The notes: generated by a model not told the origin, from the sequence alone. A stretch of DNA of 43,960 nucleotides from Gammaproteobacteria bacterium (GCA_030066315.1 JASJBW010000007.1:1-43960); one strand, 5' to 3'; counted from the first letter of the stretch, positions 32,106-43,957 are shown. Numbers and translations are program-made.

Positions 32106-33248
32106 TTACTTAAAGTTTAGTTGTCCTTGATGACAACGCAGGCTTAAACCACCCTCGAGGAATTCCAATAGGTGCTGACCCAGCATTTCATAACGCCATC
32201 CAGAACATAACTTATTATCTCTTTTGCCCAGGATGAGCTGATCCAACTCCTTCTTGGTTGCAACGGATGCCAATGCGATTTCGTTTTGTTCACTGACGAG
32301 GCGACATAATGCCATCAAGCAATCCGCTATCGCCTGTTGCTGATTATTGAGTTGTTTAAAATCAGTCTGTTTGGGATACTGATCCGGCCTCATTTGTGCT
32401 GCCTGAGACAGGACTTGAAGAATGGCGTTTCCATTCTTTTTAACATACTCGGCACTCAGATTACCGATCTGGGCTAACTCCTCATGATTACCCGGTTTAA
32501 ATCGAGCAATATCAACGATATCTTCATCTTTAATAATCCAGCGCCTGGGCCGGTTTTTTTGGATAGCTAATTGTTCTCTCCAACGACACAGCTGATCAGC
32601 ATTATTCAATGCAGCACCCTTGAGTCGCTGCACACCTTTCAGTCGCTTCCATAAACTGGAAAAATCCACCTGATAGGCATCCGGTTTGGATAGTTTTTCC
32701 AGGTCCGCTTGAATCCATTCTAGCCGTCCTTTTTCTTGTAGTTGGGAGTGCAACTGTTGATAAATTTCGATCAGATAACGAACATCATCCATTGCATAAT
32801 CGAGTTCTCCTTTTGAGAGCGGTCTGCGACTCCAGTTGGCCCGGGTATATTTTTTTTCCAATTGAACAGAACACACCCGCTTGACCAAATCCGCGTAACC
32901 AATCTGGTTTGCATAACCGAGTACCGCGGCTGCCAGCTGGGTGTCAAATATCGGCTGGGGTAAGGCATTCAATTGCTGGTAAAACAATTCAAGATCCTGC
33001 CCGGGTGAATGCAGTATTTTTACCATCGATGGAACGTTAAAAATCTCAACTAAAGGCGTAAAGTCATCAATTGCCAATGGATCAATACAGGCCTGTCGAG
33101 TTTCAGTGGCCAGTTGAATAAGAGACAATACCGGATAATAGGTTTTTTCACGCACAAACTCGGTATCCAGAGCACAAAATCGGCAATCCCTGATCTGTTC
33201 ACAAAAAATTTTCAGGGATTCATTCGTATCGATATACAAGTAATTCAA
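32106..33248 (-). CDS. rnd: Ribonuclease D
   Basis: 380 aa; ALDTEFVREKTYYP, HSPGQDLELF, DVRYLIEIY DEDD motifs; HRDC-like C-terminus. Confidence 0.93.
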   Translation of the reverse strand: MNYLYIDTNESLKIFCEQIRDCRFCALDTEFVREKTYYPVLSLIQLATETRQACIDPLAIDDFTPLVEIFNVPSMVKILHSPGQDLELFYQQLNALPQPIFDTQLAAAVLGYANQIGYADLVKRVCSVQLEKKYTRANWSRRPLSKGELDYAMDDVRYLIEIYQQLHSQLQEKGRLEWIQADLEKLSKPDAYQVDFSSLWKRLKGVQRLKGAALNNADQLCRWREQLAIQKNRPRRWIIKDEDIVDIARFKPGNHEELAQIGNLSAEYVKKNGNAILQVLSQAAQMRPDQYPKQTDFKQLNNQQQAIADCLMALCRLVSEQNEIALASVATKKELDQLILGKRDNKLCSGWRYEMLGQHLLEFLEGGLSLRCHQGQLNFK

Positions 33249-33258
33249 ATTAATATCT

Positions 33259-33738
33259 CTAACTCAGTTGCGCCTTACGGCGTATGTCACGTAATGCAAT
33301 AAATACCCAGGGCCAGATGGCCATTCCGACTAATGGTGCGCCAAAATAGGCCATCACTGGAGGTTCACGCTGCATCATTCCTTCAATCCAGACGACCGTG
33401 AGTTGATTTATCAATAACAACAAAAAGACGTACAGTGATTGGTGTACCAACGGCATGACGCGAATGCGTAAGTGAAAATTCAAATTGATAAAAACAATAA
33501 TCGTCAGCGCCAGGCTATGCTGCCCGAGAAGCGTTCCCAAAGTGACATCTACAAATAAACCGCTGATAAAGGCCACCCATAAACCGACTCGCTGAGGCAT
33601 GGCCATACTCCAGTAAATCAGTACTAATGCAATCCAGTCAGGACGATAAATCTCTGTCCATTCAGGGAGTGGTATCATCATTAATACCAGGCCAAGCACA
33701 AGGCTTAACGGAATAACCAGAAAATTTAATCCTATCAT
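33259..33738 (-). CDS. mreD: Rod shape-determining protein MreD
   Basis: 159 aa hydrophobic protein directly downstream of mreC; PDWIALVLIYWSMAMPQRVGLWVAFISGLFVDVTLG. Confidence 0.92.
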   Translation of the reverse strand: MIGLNFLVIPLSLVLGLVLMMIPLPEWTEIYRPDWIALVLIYWSMAMPQRVGLWVAFISGLFVDVTLGTLLGQHSLALTIIVFINLNFHLRIRVMPLVHQSLYVFLLLLINQLTVVWIEGMMQREPPVMAYFGAPLVGMAIWPWVFIALRDIRRKAQLS

Positions 33739-34628
33739 TGCTCAGAAGCGGACTCAGGAGCCTGGGCAGGAGCGGTTTCTTCTTCGGGCTTCGCCTCTAA
33801 TACAGGCTCGGTATAGGGTTTGATGACCAGAACTTCACGACTACTGTCCAGCCGCGCTTTCGGACGAGCACGTGCAGATATGAAACCATGAGTTTTATCA
33901 TGAGTAATTTCGGCAATCGCCGCGACGGGATAATCTGCGGGAAAACGACCCCCCAGGCCCGATGTAACCAATTCATCACCGATTTTGATATTGGCCGTGG
34001 CAGACAGGAAACGAATCTCTAATTCATCTGTATTGCCGTTACCAAAAGCAACGGTACGTAATCCACTACGAATGAATTGGACGGGTATGGCATGCTCAGG
34101 ATCTGAAATCAACATCACCGTGGAGGAATTGGGAGTCACATGGATCACCTGACCCATGACACCATAATCATCGATAACGGCCTGACCATCATAGAGACCA
34201 TCCAGAGAACCTTTATTGAGTTCTATCAGCTGTCGGTAAGGATTCTGGTCCACCGATAACAATTCCGCAACAATAACCTCGTCAGCCACTTTACGCGAGG
34301 AACCCAGCAGATTGCGTAACCGGGTATTTTCTGCCAGTAAGACTTCCATTTTCTGTAACCGGGCATTAAGAATTCGTTGATCATTGGTCAACTGGCGATT
34401 TTCATCAACCAGGCGATTATGAGTTCGAAACCATTCGGAAATCCAAGTACCTGACTGGGCGGGCAAACTCACCAGATAACGTAACGGTGAAATCAGAACA
34501 GAGATACCCGCACGCACACTCTCAAGATGTGAAAAGCGTTGGTCAACGTACATGAGGGATATACTGAATACGATCAAAAACAGGACTGGAATTACATTAC
34601 CACGCGCCTGCTGGAAAATGTTCTGCAT
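33735..34628 (-). CDS. mreC: Rod shape-determining protein MreC
   Basis: 297 aa; single TM, coiled coil, VMLISDPEHAIPVQFIRSGLRTVAFG; downstream of mreB. Confidence 0.93.
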   Translation of the reverse strand: MQNIFQQARGNVIPVLFLIVFSISLMYVDQRFSHLESVRAGISVLISPLRYLVSLPAQSGTWISEWFRTHNRLVDENRQLTNDQRILNARLQKMEVLLAENTRLRNLLGSSRKVADEVIVAELLSVDQNPYRQLIELNKGSLDGLYDGQAVIDDYGVMGQVIHVTPNSSTVMLISDPEHAIPVQFIRSGLRTVAFGNGNTDELEIRFLSATANIKIGDELVTSGLGGRFPADYPVAAIAEITHDKTHGFISARARPKARLDSSREVLVIKPYTEPVLEAKPEEETAPAQAPESASEQ

Positions 34629-34711
34629 GTATTCGTCCGCTTAACTACCACAAATGAATACAGAGTATAGCGCGCCTGCCACAGGCTGCTTAGGGAGCAG
34701 GCCGGCAAAGA

Positions 34712-35767
<1,056 letters not shown>

Positions 35768-35965
35768 TTAACCTGTTTTTTATGATTGTGGGCTGTTCGC
35801 AAGCCACTTCTGATGTGATGCGCGTACTCTAGCAACGGGCAAGCCTCAGAGCAAGGTAGAAATGCCTTATTTTGCTTATCCCGAGGTGCTTTATATGTTA
35901 ACTTTGCGAGCTTTTAAAAATTCGGCGGCATTGTAGCGCCAAACCTTGATAAAAGAACCCCTGTT

Positions 35966-36253
35966 ATGACATTAAAAAGAGAAGATGTTAAAAATATCGC
36001 ACATCTGGCGAGGTTGAATATCGATGAAGGTGCGGTGGATCGTTATGCCGCCGATTTATCCAGAATTCTCGAACTGGTTGATCAAATGAACCAGGTTAAT
36101 ACCGACGATGTGATGCCCATGGCGCACCCCATGGATGCCTCTCAACGACTCCGTGCGGATGAAGTCAGTGAGTCCAATCAACGCGATAAATTCCAGGCTA
36201 TCGCACCGGATGTTGAAATTGGGCTGTACCGAGTTCCGAAAGTCATCGAATGA
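35966..36253 (+). CDS. gatC: Asp-tRNA(Asn)/Glu-tRNA(Gln) amidotransferase subunit C
   Basis: 95 aa; HLARLNIDE...[27 protein letters not shown]. Confidence 0.95.
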   Translation: MTLKREDVKNIAHLARLNIDEGAVDRYAADLSRILELVDQMNQVNTDDVMPMAHPMDASQRLRADEVSESNQRDKFQAIAPDVEIGLYRVPKVIE

Positions 36254-36266
36254 TCAGGAGGTCGGC

Positions 36267-37721
36267 ATGACTATTAAAACCGTAAAAGACCTACAAATGG
36301 GTCTGGCAGAAGGCCAGTTTTCCAGTGTTGAAATCACCCGGGAATATCTGGATAAAATTAAACAGGTTAATCCTCAACTGAATGCCTTTATTCATACGAC
36401 TGAAGATCAAGCACTGACGCAGGCCGAGGATGCGGACAATCTGATTGCCAAGGGCAAGAGCCAACCCTTGACTGGTATTCCCATGGCACACAAGGATATT
36501 TTTTGTACTGACGGGATTGCGACCACCTGCGGATCCCGCATGTTGCAAAATTTTATCGCACCTTACAACGCCACGGTGATCGAAAAATTCAATGCGCAGC
36601 ATGCCGTCATGCTCGGTAAAACCAATATGGATGAATTTGCCATGGGTTCTTCCAATGAAAACAGTTATTTTGGTGCCGCTAAAAATCCATGGGACACTGG
36701 TTGTGTACCCGGGGGCTCATCCGGCGGCTCAGCCGTTGCCGTAGCGGCCAACCTGACACCTGCAGCCACGGGCACCGATACAGGTGGCTCCATTCGTCAG
36801 CCGGCTGCATTTTGTGGCATCACAGGTTTAAAGCCAACCTATGGTCGGGTTTCCCGCTATGGCATGATTGCCTATGCCTCCAGTCTTGACCAGGGTGGCC
36901 CCATGGCTCGTACTGCGGAAGACTGTGCCATTCTCCTGGAAGCCATGGCGGGTTTTGATCGTCGTGATTCCACCTCTATGCAACAAGAGGTCCCCAATTA
37001 CCAGGCGGAACTGAATCATGAGCTGGCTGGATTGAAAATGGGCCTGCCCAAAGAATATTTTGCCGAGGGCCTCAACCCAGAAGTCGCCCGCGGTATTGAT
37101 GAGGCCATTACCGAATATCAAAAACTGGGGGTTGAGGTTAAAGACATCAGTCTCCCCAACAGCAAGATTGCCATCCCCGCCTATTACGTGGTGGCGATGG
37201 CAGAATGCTCCTCCAATCTGTCTCGTTTTGATGGTGTGCGCTTCGGGCATCGGTGTGATAATCCAATCGATCTGGAAGACCTATACAAGCGTTCCCGTGC
37301 TGAGGGGTTTGGTGACGAGGTCAAGCGCCGTATTATGATTGGCGCTTACACCCTGTCGGCCGGTTATTACGATGCCTTTTATTTAAAGGCGCAGAAATTA
37401 CGTCGCCTAATTAGCCAGGATTTCACCCAGGCATTTGATGAAGTGGATTTAATCGCCGGACCGACTACACCTGACGTAGCCTTCAAGATTGGTGATAAAA
37501 CCGATGATCCCGTGAGCATGTACCTTCAGGATATCTATACCATCTCGGTGAACCTGGCAGGACTACCCGCGATCTCGATACCGGCTGGATTTGTGAATAA
37601 TAAACCGGTAGGACTACAGTTGATTGGTAATTATTTTTCCGAAAGCCGCCTATTGAATGCTGCGTACCAATTTCAACAACACACTGACTGGCATCAACAA
37701 TCTGCGGAGGTGCAGGCATGA
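36267..37721 (+). CDS. gatA: Asp-tRNA(Asn)/Glu-tRNA(Gln) amidotransferase subunit A
   Basis: [28 protein letters not shown]; amidase signature [36 protein letters not shown]. Start set at 36267 behind AGGAGG; track start 36135 lies within gatC. Confidence 0.96.
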   Translation: MTIKTVKDLQMGLAEGQFSSVEITREYLDKIKQVNPQLNAFIHTTEDQALTQAEDADNLIAKGKSQPLTGIPMAHKDIFCTDGIATTCGSRMLQNFIAPYNATVIEKFNAQHAVMLGKTNMDEFAMGSSNENSYFGAAKNPWDTGCVPGGSSGGSAVAVAANLTPAATGTDTGGSIRQPAAFCGITGLKPTYGRVSRYGMIAYASSLDQGGPMARTAEDCAILLEAMAGFDRRDSTSMQQEVPNYQAELNHELAGLKMGLPKEYFAEGLNPEVARGIDEAITEYQKLGVEVKDISLPNSKIAIPAYYVVAMAECSSNLSRFDGVRFGHRCDNPIDLEDLYKRSRAEGFGDEVKRRIMIGAYTLSAGYYDAFYLKAQKLRRLISQDFTQAFDEVDLIAGPTTPDVAFKIGDKTDDPVSMYLQDIYTISVNLAGLPAISIPAGFVNNKPVGLQLIGNYFSESRLLNAAYQFQQHTDWHQQSAEVQA

Positions 37722-39154
37722 AGTGGGAAACCGTAATAGGCCTTGAAATACATGCCCAGCTTGCGACCCACAGCAAGATCTTTTCGGGTGCCTCGACTGC
37801 CTTTGGTGCTGAACCCAACACTCAAGCCTGTGCCGTTGATCTGGGGCTCCCCGGTGTGCTGCCCGTACTCAATTCTGAGGTAGTTAACATGGCGATCAAG
37901 TTTGGGGTTGCCGTGAATGCTCATATTGCGCATGAATCGGTGTTTGCGCGAAAAAATTATTTTTATCCCGATCTGCCCAAGGGCTACCAGATCAGCCAGT
38001 ATGAGTTACCCATCGTTGGAGAAGGTCAAATTACTATCACTCCAGAAGAGGGCATCAGCAAAGTGATTGGTATCACCCGTGCACATCTCGAAGAAGATGC
38101 GGGCAAATCTTTACATGACCAGTTTACCGACCAAACGGGCATAGATCTTAATCGTGCCGGAACCCCTTTACTGGAAATCGTATCGGAACCCGATTTGCGT
38201 TCGGCCAAAGAAGCCGTGGCCTACGCCCGTAAGATTCATTCACTCGTGCAGTTTTTGAATATCTGCGACGGTAATATGCAGGAAGGTTCCTTCCGTTGTG
38301 ATGCCAATGTCTCGGTAAGGCCACAGGGTGAAGAAAAACTGGGAACCCGGGCAGAATTGAAAAATATCAATTCCTTTCGATTTCTGGAGCGTGCAATCAA
38401 TTTCGAGATAGAACGACAAATTGATTTAATCGAGGATGGTGGCGAAGTGGTTCAGGAAACCCGCCTGTATGACGCTGACAAGAATGAAACACGATCCATG
38501 CGCAGCAAGGAAGAAGCGAATGATTACCGTTACTTCCCTGATCCAGACCTGTTGCCAGTGAGAATCAGTGCAGATGATATTCAGCATATCCGCGATACCC
38601 TGCCTGAATTACCGGAACAAAAAAGGCAAAGATATGTCGAGGAATTAAACCTGTCTGAATACAATGCTGATTTACTCAGTGGCAGTCGAGATATTGCCGA
38701 CTATTTTGAAACTGCCTTGGCAGAAGCGCCCGATCTTGCGTCAGTATTGGCCAATTGGATTTTGGGCGACCTTACCGGTGCGCTCAACAAATCTGAGATG
38801 GCGTTTACCGAATCACCCGTTTCACCACAACAATTAGCCGGACTGCTTAAACGCATCTCTGATCATACGATTTCAGGAAAAATCGCCAAGGATGTATTCG
38901 AGGCTATGTGGAATGGTGAGGGCGATGCTGACGACATCATCGAGCGCAAAGGCCTGAAACAAATTACAGATACCGGCGCCATCGAAAAAATGATTGACGA
39001 GGTCATTGCTAATAATCCGGACCAGGTCGAACAATTCCGTGCGGGTAAAGAAAAAGTATTGGGCTTTTTTGTAGGCCAGATTATGAAACAATCGAAGGGT
39101 AAAGCGAATCCAGGGCAGGTAAACCAGCTGTTACGAGATAAACTCAAATCCTGA
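37718..39154 (+). CDS. gatB: Asp-tRNA(Asn)/Glu-tRNA(Gln) amidotransferase subunit B
   Basis: 478 aa; [36 protein letters not shown] overlap with gatA. Confidence 0.97.
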   Translation: MKWETVIGLEIHAQLATHSKIFSGASTAFGAEPNTQACAVDLGLPGVLPVLNSEVVNMAIKFGVAVNAHIAHESVFARKNYFYPDLPKGYQISQYELPIVGEGQITITPEEGISKVIGITRAHLEEDAGKSLHDQFTDQTGIDLNRAGTPLLEIVSEPDLRSAKEAVAYARKIHSLVQFLNICDGNMQEGSFRCDANVSVRPQGEEKLGTRAELKNINSFRFLERAINFEIERQIDLIEDGGEVVQETRLYDADKNETRSMRSKEEANDYRYFPDPDLLPVRISADDIQHIRDTLPELPEQKRQRYVEELNLSEYNADLLSGSRDIADYFETALAEAPDLASVLANWILGDLTGALNKSEMAFTESPVSPQQLAGLLKRISDHTISGKIAKDVFEAMWNGEGDADDIIERKGLKQITDTGAIEKMIDEVIANNPDQVEQFRAGKEKVLGFFVGQIMKQSKGKANPGQVNQLLRDKLKS

Positions 39155-39172
39155 TAACTACTCGATTAGTCT

Positions 39173-40054
39173 ATGAAAGATCATGACCAGGTAAGTCGTT
39201 TTGTCATCGACAATACCCCTATTCGCGGACAATTAGTCTCACTGGATTCCAGCTGGCAAAAGTGTCTGGAGAACTGCGATGCAGATGAACACGCCCGGAA
39301 CCTGCTGGGACAAGCGTTAGCAGCCGTGTCCTTACTGGCCAGTACCTTGAAGATTAACGGAGATATCACGCTCCAGATAAGGGGGCAGGGTGCCGTTCAT
39401 TTACTGGTAGCCCAGGCCAGCAGTCAACGCACTATACGGGGTCTAGTCCGTCAAAACCGGCCCATTGAAAAGCATAGTACCCGGCTTCAGGATATTTTTG
39501 ATGCGGATAAGATGGTAATCACTATCAACTCCGGCAAGGGTGAGCCTTACCAGGGCATTGTTCCACTGATCGGAAACGATTTACAGGATGCGCTCGAAGC
39601 CTATTTTGAGCACTCTGAACAGCTGCCCACGCATATCTGGCTGACCAGCAACCGAACTTCAGCTTCTGGCCTACTATTACAGAGACTACCCGATGATCAG
39701 GAATATAGTGACGAAGACAGCTGGAATCGGGTGACTCAGCTGGCCTCGACCATAACACCCCAGGAATTGATCGAGCTTACTAAGAAAGAAATTCTTTTTC
39801 GTTTGTTTCATGAAGAATCGGTGCGAATATTTGACATGGAGCCGATTCATTTTGCTTGCAGTTGCTCAAAGTCACGTATCGTTAACATGATACGTTCACT
39901 CGGTCAGCAAGAAGCTAATGAAATTCTTCACGAAGAAGGGCTTATTAGTGTCAACTGTGAATTCTGCAATTCACGTCATGACTTTGACCCGATTGATATA
40001 GAACAGATTTTTAACCCATCGGCCGAGGCACCCGGTAGCCTTTCTGTTCATTAA
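39173..40054 (+). CDS. hslO: Redox-regulated chaperone Hsp33
   Basis: 293 aa; C-terminal CSCSKSR...CEFCNSRH zinc/redox switch. Confidence 0.94.
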   Translation: MKDHDQVSRFVIDNTPIRGQLVSLDSSWQKCLENCDADEHARNLLGQALAAVSLLASTLKINGDITLQIRGQGAVHLLVAQASSQRTIRGLVRQNRPIEKHSTRLQDIFDADKMVITINSGKGEPYQGIVPLIGNDLQDALEAYFEHSEQLPTHIWLTSNRTSASGLLLQRLPDDQEYSDEDSWNRVTQLASTITPQELIELTKKEILFRLFHEESVRIFDMEPIHFACSCSKSRIVNMIRSLGQQEANEILHEEGLISVNCEFCNSRHDFDPIDIEQIFNPSAEAPGSLSVH

Positions 40055-40056
40055 TT

Positions 40057-40392
40057 ATGCAAATAAGACGCACCACCGCTACAAAAATCATGGGCAAGGC
40101 TATCTCGATAAATAACGCTTGCCTATTGGCCATTTTGGACCAGTCTGAAAATTTACAATACGCCGAAAACCCCACTGAATTTAAAGTGCTGGCCCTGTCT
40201 AAACCCAATCTAATTTGGATACATAACCAAAATCCTGAAGCCATTGAGACCATGGAAAACATGAGTTATGCAGAAGGCCAGTTGTCTCTGGAGGTTTTCC
40301 AGGATACCGAAGGTGTATTTGGCCTCAGAGCCTATAAAATGATTGCTAAAATTCAGACCCCGGAAGTACTCGAACTTAAGGAGTTAACATAA
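40057..40392 (+). CDS. Uncharacterised 111 aa protein
   Basis: ORF starts 2 nt after the hslO stop; no SD seen; alternative start at 40090; no family recognised. Confidence 0.6.
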   Translation: MQIRRTTATKIMGKAISINNACLLAILDQSENLQYAENPTEFKVLALSKPNLIWIHNQNPEAIETMENMSYAEGQLSLEVFQDTEGVFGLRAYKMIAKIQTPEVLELKELT

Positions 40393-40526
40393 TGACTGAC
40401 TCAACGACATTAGACCATGAAGAAGGACGCGATTTCATTTACACCCCTCACACCGTTCATCAAAACCAGGCCCAACATTTGTGGATGGCTGACTGGAATA
40501 GTCACCATCCTACTGAGTTTTTTTGA
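40392..40526 (+). CDS. Candidate 44 aa small protein
   Basis: MTDSTTLDHEEGRDFIYTPHTVHQNQAQHLWMADWNSHHPTEFF; start overlaps upstream stop (TAATG) and is preceded by AAGGAG at good spacing. Not in the ORF track. Confidence 0.5.
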   Translation: MTDSTTLDHEEGRDFIYTPHTVHQNQAQHLWMADWNSHHPTEFF

Positions 40527-40593
40527 CCATGATATCCATTGATAACAGGTAATTAACAACCCTGTTGATCACTTATAAATCAAGAGTTTTCAT

Positions 40594-41466
40594 ATGGTCT
40601 GGCAACTGATCCATATCGTCTTCCCGATTTTTGCGATTGTTGCTTTAGGTTTCTTTTATGGTCGACGCCACTCTCCCGATATGGCGGCCGCTAACAAACT
40701 GAATATCGATGTTTTTGTACCAGCCCTGATATTTGATGTATTGACCTCCAAGAATTTTGACGTCGCTGCTTATCAATCACTGGCCCTGGCCGGAACCGCT
40801 GTTGTTTTAGGATCCGCCCTCATCGCCTGGCCGATTGCACGATTGATGAAGTTTGAAGTTAAAACCTTTGTGCCGCCCATGATGTTTAATAATTCCGGAA
40901 ACATGGGCCTGCCACTGATGCTGTTTGCCTTTGGAGAACAAGCCTTGCCTGCCGCGATCGTATTATTCATTATTGAGAACACTTTACACTTCAGTGTTGG
41001 CATGAAGATGTTGAGCCGCTCGAGTTCTTTATTATCCCTGTTAAAAATTCCCATGTTACTGGCCACTATGGTCGGGCTCGGGTTTTCGATAGGCGATATT
41101 CAATTACCCTCAGTATTAAGCACACCGATACATATGCTTGGTCAGATTTCAATTCCGTTGATGTTATTTGCGCTTGGAGTACGTTTGATACATATCAACT
41201 GGCGCGACTGGAAAATCGGATCCATAGGTGCTGTCGTTGCGCCTGTCAGCGGGCTGGTAATTGCGGTACCCCTCGGTAGCTGGCTACAATTGCCTGCACA
41301 ACAATATGCCATGTTAATCGTGTTTAGTGCGTTACCGCCTGCCGTACTTAATTACATGATTGCCGAACGTTATCAACAGCAACCTCACCTGGTGGCGTCT
41401 ATCGTAATGCTGGGTAACATGGCTGCCATCCTGGTCATACCTACCGTACTCGCTTTTGTATTATGA
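40594..41466 (+). CDS. AEC (auxin efflux carrier) family transporter
   Basis: 290 aa polytopic; FNNSGNMGLPLMLFAFG and ISIPLMLFALGVRL motifs. Confidence 0.87.
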   Translation: MVWQLIHIVFPIFAIVALGFFYGRRHSPDMAAANKLNIDVFVPALIFDVLTSKNFDVAAYQSLALAGTAVVLGSALIAWPIARLMKFEVKTFVPPMMFNNSGNMGLPLMLFAFGEQALPAAIVLFIIENTLHFSVGMKMLSRSSSLLSLLKIPMLLATMVGLGFSIGDIQLPSVLSTPIHMLGQISIPLMLFALGVRLIHINWRDWKIGSIGAVVAPVSGLVIAVPLGSWLQLPAQQYAMLIVFSALPPAVLNYMIAERYQQQPHLVASIVMLGNMAAILVIPTVLAFVL

Positions 41467-42053
41467 AACTGATTACTGGCGCTATAAAACATTTTATCCG
41501 TGGTTTGTTATGGGTCTCTGTCATTCATTCCGGGATCTTATTTTCGGCCCCGGTAGTAAATCTTAAAACCTCTTATTACGATATCACCGGAACAGATATT
41601 GTTGGCATTCATAAAAGCCTTCAACAAAAGGGACCTTTGGGAAAAAATGGTAAGCGTTATCATGCTTCGACCCAATGGAACATAAGTTGGAACTACCGCT
41701 GGATCGAATCAAAAAAACAATGCCGGCTCAATAAAACAGAGACGAGCGTTAATGTGGATATGCTGTTACCCAGGTTAAGAAATCGTGATCGCCTCAATGA
41801 AAACATGCGCACTACATGGGATCGCTATTTGACGGCACTGACCGCGCATGAAAAACAGCACCAGGCCTTTGGGCTTCAGGCTGCCACAGAGATCGAACAG
41901 TTATTACGTAATACGCCTGCCATGGATTGTTTTGCACTGGAAACTCGATTGAACAATCAGGCTGAACAAATTTTAAACAAGTATAAGACCCTGGAAGAGT
42001 CTTTTGACCGGGAAACGGAACATGGCGCTAGAGACGGTGTCCTGCTGCAATAG
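41463..42053 (+). CDS. DUF922 family secreted putative Zn-dependent protease
   Basis: N-terminal signal/TM segment; YYDITGTDIVGIHKSLQQKGP; HEKQH (HExxH) motif; ATGA overlap with the transporter gene. Confidence 0.8.
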   Translation: MKLITGAIKHFIRGLLWVSVIHSGILFSAPVVNLKTSYYDITGTDIVGIHKSLQQKGPLGKNGKRYHASTQWNISWNYRWIESKKQCRLNKTETSVNVDMLLPRLRNRDRLNENMRTTWDRYLTALTAHEKQHQAFGLQAATEIEQLLRNTPAMDCFALETRLNNQAEQILNKYKTLEESFDRETEHGARDGVLLQ

Positions 42054-42054
42054 G

Positions 42055-42300
42055 CTATTTAAGTTTCTTGACAATGAACAGCAGGATCACCGAGCCAAAC
42101 ACTGCCGTCGTTAAAGATCCCAGAAAACTGTTCGAATACAGACCCAGGAAACTAAATGCCCAGCCACCGATGAAGGCCCCAATAATTCCGATGATCATAT
42201 TCAGAATAATACCTGAGCCTTTGCCTTTCATAATAAGGCCGGCAATCCAACCCGCTATGGCCCCAATCAGCAAAAACATGAATAAAGCGGTAATACTCAT
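42055..42300 (-). CDS. GlsB/YeaQ/YmgE family (transglycosylase-associated) membrane protein
   Basis: 81 aa; GAIAGWIAGLIMKGKGSGIILNMIIGIIGAFIGGW. Confidence 0.9.
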   Translation of the reverse strand: MSITALFMFLLIGAIAGWIAGLIMKGKGSGIILNMIIGIIGAFIGGWAFSFLGLYSNSFLGSLTTAVFGSVILLFIVKKLK

Positions 42301-42330
42301 TTTTCCTACAAATTACACTTGTTGTCATGG

Positions 42331-42336
42331 ATTATA
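42331..42336 (-). promoter_or_regulatory. Possible sigma70 -10 box for the GlsB/YeaQ-like gene
   Basis: TATAAT on the minus strand ~30 nt upstream of the ATG at 42300; the -35 match (CTTACA, spacer 19) is weak. Confidence 0.4.
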
Positions 42337-42378
42337 ACGGTGACATGGTGCAAAATGTAAGGCATACCGAATAAAAGA

Positions 42379-42404
42379 GACCTGCGGAGCCACCCCCGCA
42401 GGTC
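42379..42404 (-). terminator. GC-rich hairpin, terminator-like on the minus strand
   Basis: Perfect 9 bp stem GACCTGCGG / CCGCAGGTC with 8 nt loop; on the minus strand followed by TCTTTTATT. Confidence 0.55.
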
Positions 42405-42537
42405 AACTGGATAAACCTATCAGACAACTCGTGTTGACATTATCCGACTGGCTTAAAGGGCCAACTGTCAGTGCCTAATCACCACTGACACGTACAGGAT
42501 AAAATACACTTAATGAATACTGGCTGAACGGACTATT

Positions 42538-42945
42538 ATGGAATACAAAGACAAGATACCTTTTAAGTCTGAATTTTATCCCCTGTACACAGCTACAGGT
42601 TGGAACGAACGACTGCAGTTGAGCCCGGACGAACTGGAAAAAGCGATCCATAACAGTTTTGCCGTCGTCTCCGTGTATGAACAGGGAGAATTAATCGGAT
42701 TCGGTCGGGTAGTCTCTGATGGCGTGGCTTATGCCACATTGTATGATGTGATGGTTGCACCCTATTGGCAAAATCAGGGCATCGGTAGCCAGATCATTCG
42801 CATCCTGGTGAATAAGTGCGAACGTCATGATATCCGTCGCATTCATTTGTTTGCCGCTAAAGACGCGGAAAATTACTTTAAACGCCTGGGTTTTGTCGCC
42901 CGGCCTGTCGACTCCCGGGGCATGGTCTACGAAAAGGTGGGATAG
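42538..42945 (+). CDS. GNAT family N-acetyltransferase
   Basis: 135 aa; LIGFGRVVSDGVAYATLYDVMVAPYWQNQGIGSQIIRILV acetyl-CoA binding region; YFKRLGF. Confidence 0.9.
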   Translation: MEYKDKIPFKSEFYPLYTATGWNERLQLSPDELEKAIHNSFAVVSVYEQGELIGFGRVVSDGVAYATLYDVMVAPYWQNQGIGSQIIRILVNKCERHDIRRIHLFAAKDAENYFKRLGFVARPVDSRGMVYEKVG

Positions 42946-42952
42946 GACTTCG

Positions 42953-43957
42953 CTAGCGATAAAGCTGTCGATAGTAAATCTGCCTGGAATTGCCCCCAAA
43001 GATACCGAAGGTAGCCTCAGATATGGGGTCATCATCAAAGCTACCATCTCCATCCCAATCGTATTTAAGCCAGCTTGGCACTGACACCGGATATATCACT
43101 GAACCTGTTACACCAGGACCCTCACTGATTGTTACATCATCATGTAAAGAGTAGGTGTTAATACCATTGCTGAGAGTACCACTTCCAGTTAAACCTAGAT
43201 CGGCTGCCGTCAGTGGCGGTGTAAAATTACCTGTCGAAGCCAGGTCAATATCAGTAGCCGTATTATATGCAGTGGTACTGTCGGCATTATTAAGCGAATA
43301 GATATAGGTGCTATCGGGTAACTGGTTATAATACTGGGATTTGATCGTTATCGATTGAGGCAGTAATTCCGACCCGAAACTATTGGTCAAATCAATACGT
43401 CCAAATCTTAATGTATTACCGCTAGGCTCAAATAGCTGATTAACATTTGTGGTGACTTCAACCGTGCCCGTGACGTTGTCCGCAATGGATGTCAACGTTA
43501 AATCGATATCAGCGGATGATACTTCAACCACTTCACTGTTGGACTCTTTATCACATCCAGGGATCGCTCCATTATCAATTCCATAACAGAACGTATCATT
43601 ACCAAATCGAACACTAAATTGTCCATTACCCAGATCATCAGTAACCGGATCGAATTCAATGGCTGCCTGGTTATGGAAAATCACCAACCGATTAAGGGCA
43701 TCACTGCCATTATTGGTGGTATCCGCAGTAACCTGGTTAACACTAAATGAATCTGCCGACAATTTATGCCAGGAGCCGGTGTAATTGGTTGTCGCCGTCG
43801 GTGTGGGCAATGCGTTCAAAGCAGTGATCGTAAAAGAGGGATTAATTAAATAACTAAAATCCTGACCGATATATGTGAAAGTACCATTCACGTTTTGAAA
43901 TGCCCCATCATTAACTGGAGCTTCTACGCGAAAACTGGCGGGAATAAACCGACCCAC
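42953..43957 (-). CDS. MshQ/DUF6701-like surface or pilus-associated protein, C-terminal part (runs past window edge)
   Basis: 334 aa; ends WLKYDWDGDGSFDDDPISEATFGIFGGNSRQIYYRQLYR, typical of DUF6701 C-termini; beta-rich repeats. Confidence 0.75.
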   Translation of the reverse strand: MGRFIPASFRVEAPVNDGAFQNVNGTFTYIGQDFSYLINPSFTITALNALPTPTATTNYTGSWHKLSADSFSVNQVTADTTNNGSDALNRLVIFHNQAAIEFDPVTDDLGNGQFSVRFGNDTFCYGIDNGAIPGCDKESNSEVVEVSSADIDLTLTSIADNVTGTVEVTTNVNQLFEPSGNTLRFGRIDLTNSFGSELLPQSITIKSQYYNQLPDSTYIYSLNNADSTTAYNTATDIDLASTGNFTPPLTAADLGLTGSGTLSNGINTYSLHDDVTISEGPGVTGSVIYPVSVPSWLKYDWDGDGSFDDDPISEATFGIFGGNSRQIYYRQLYR

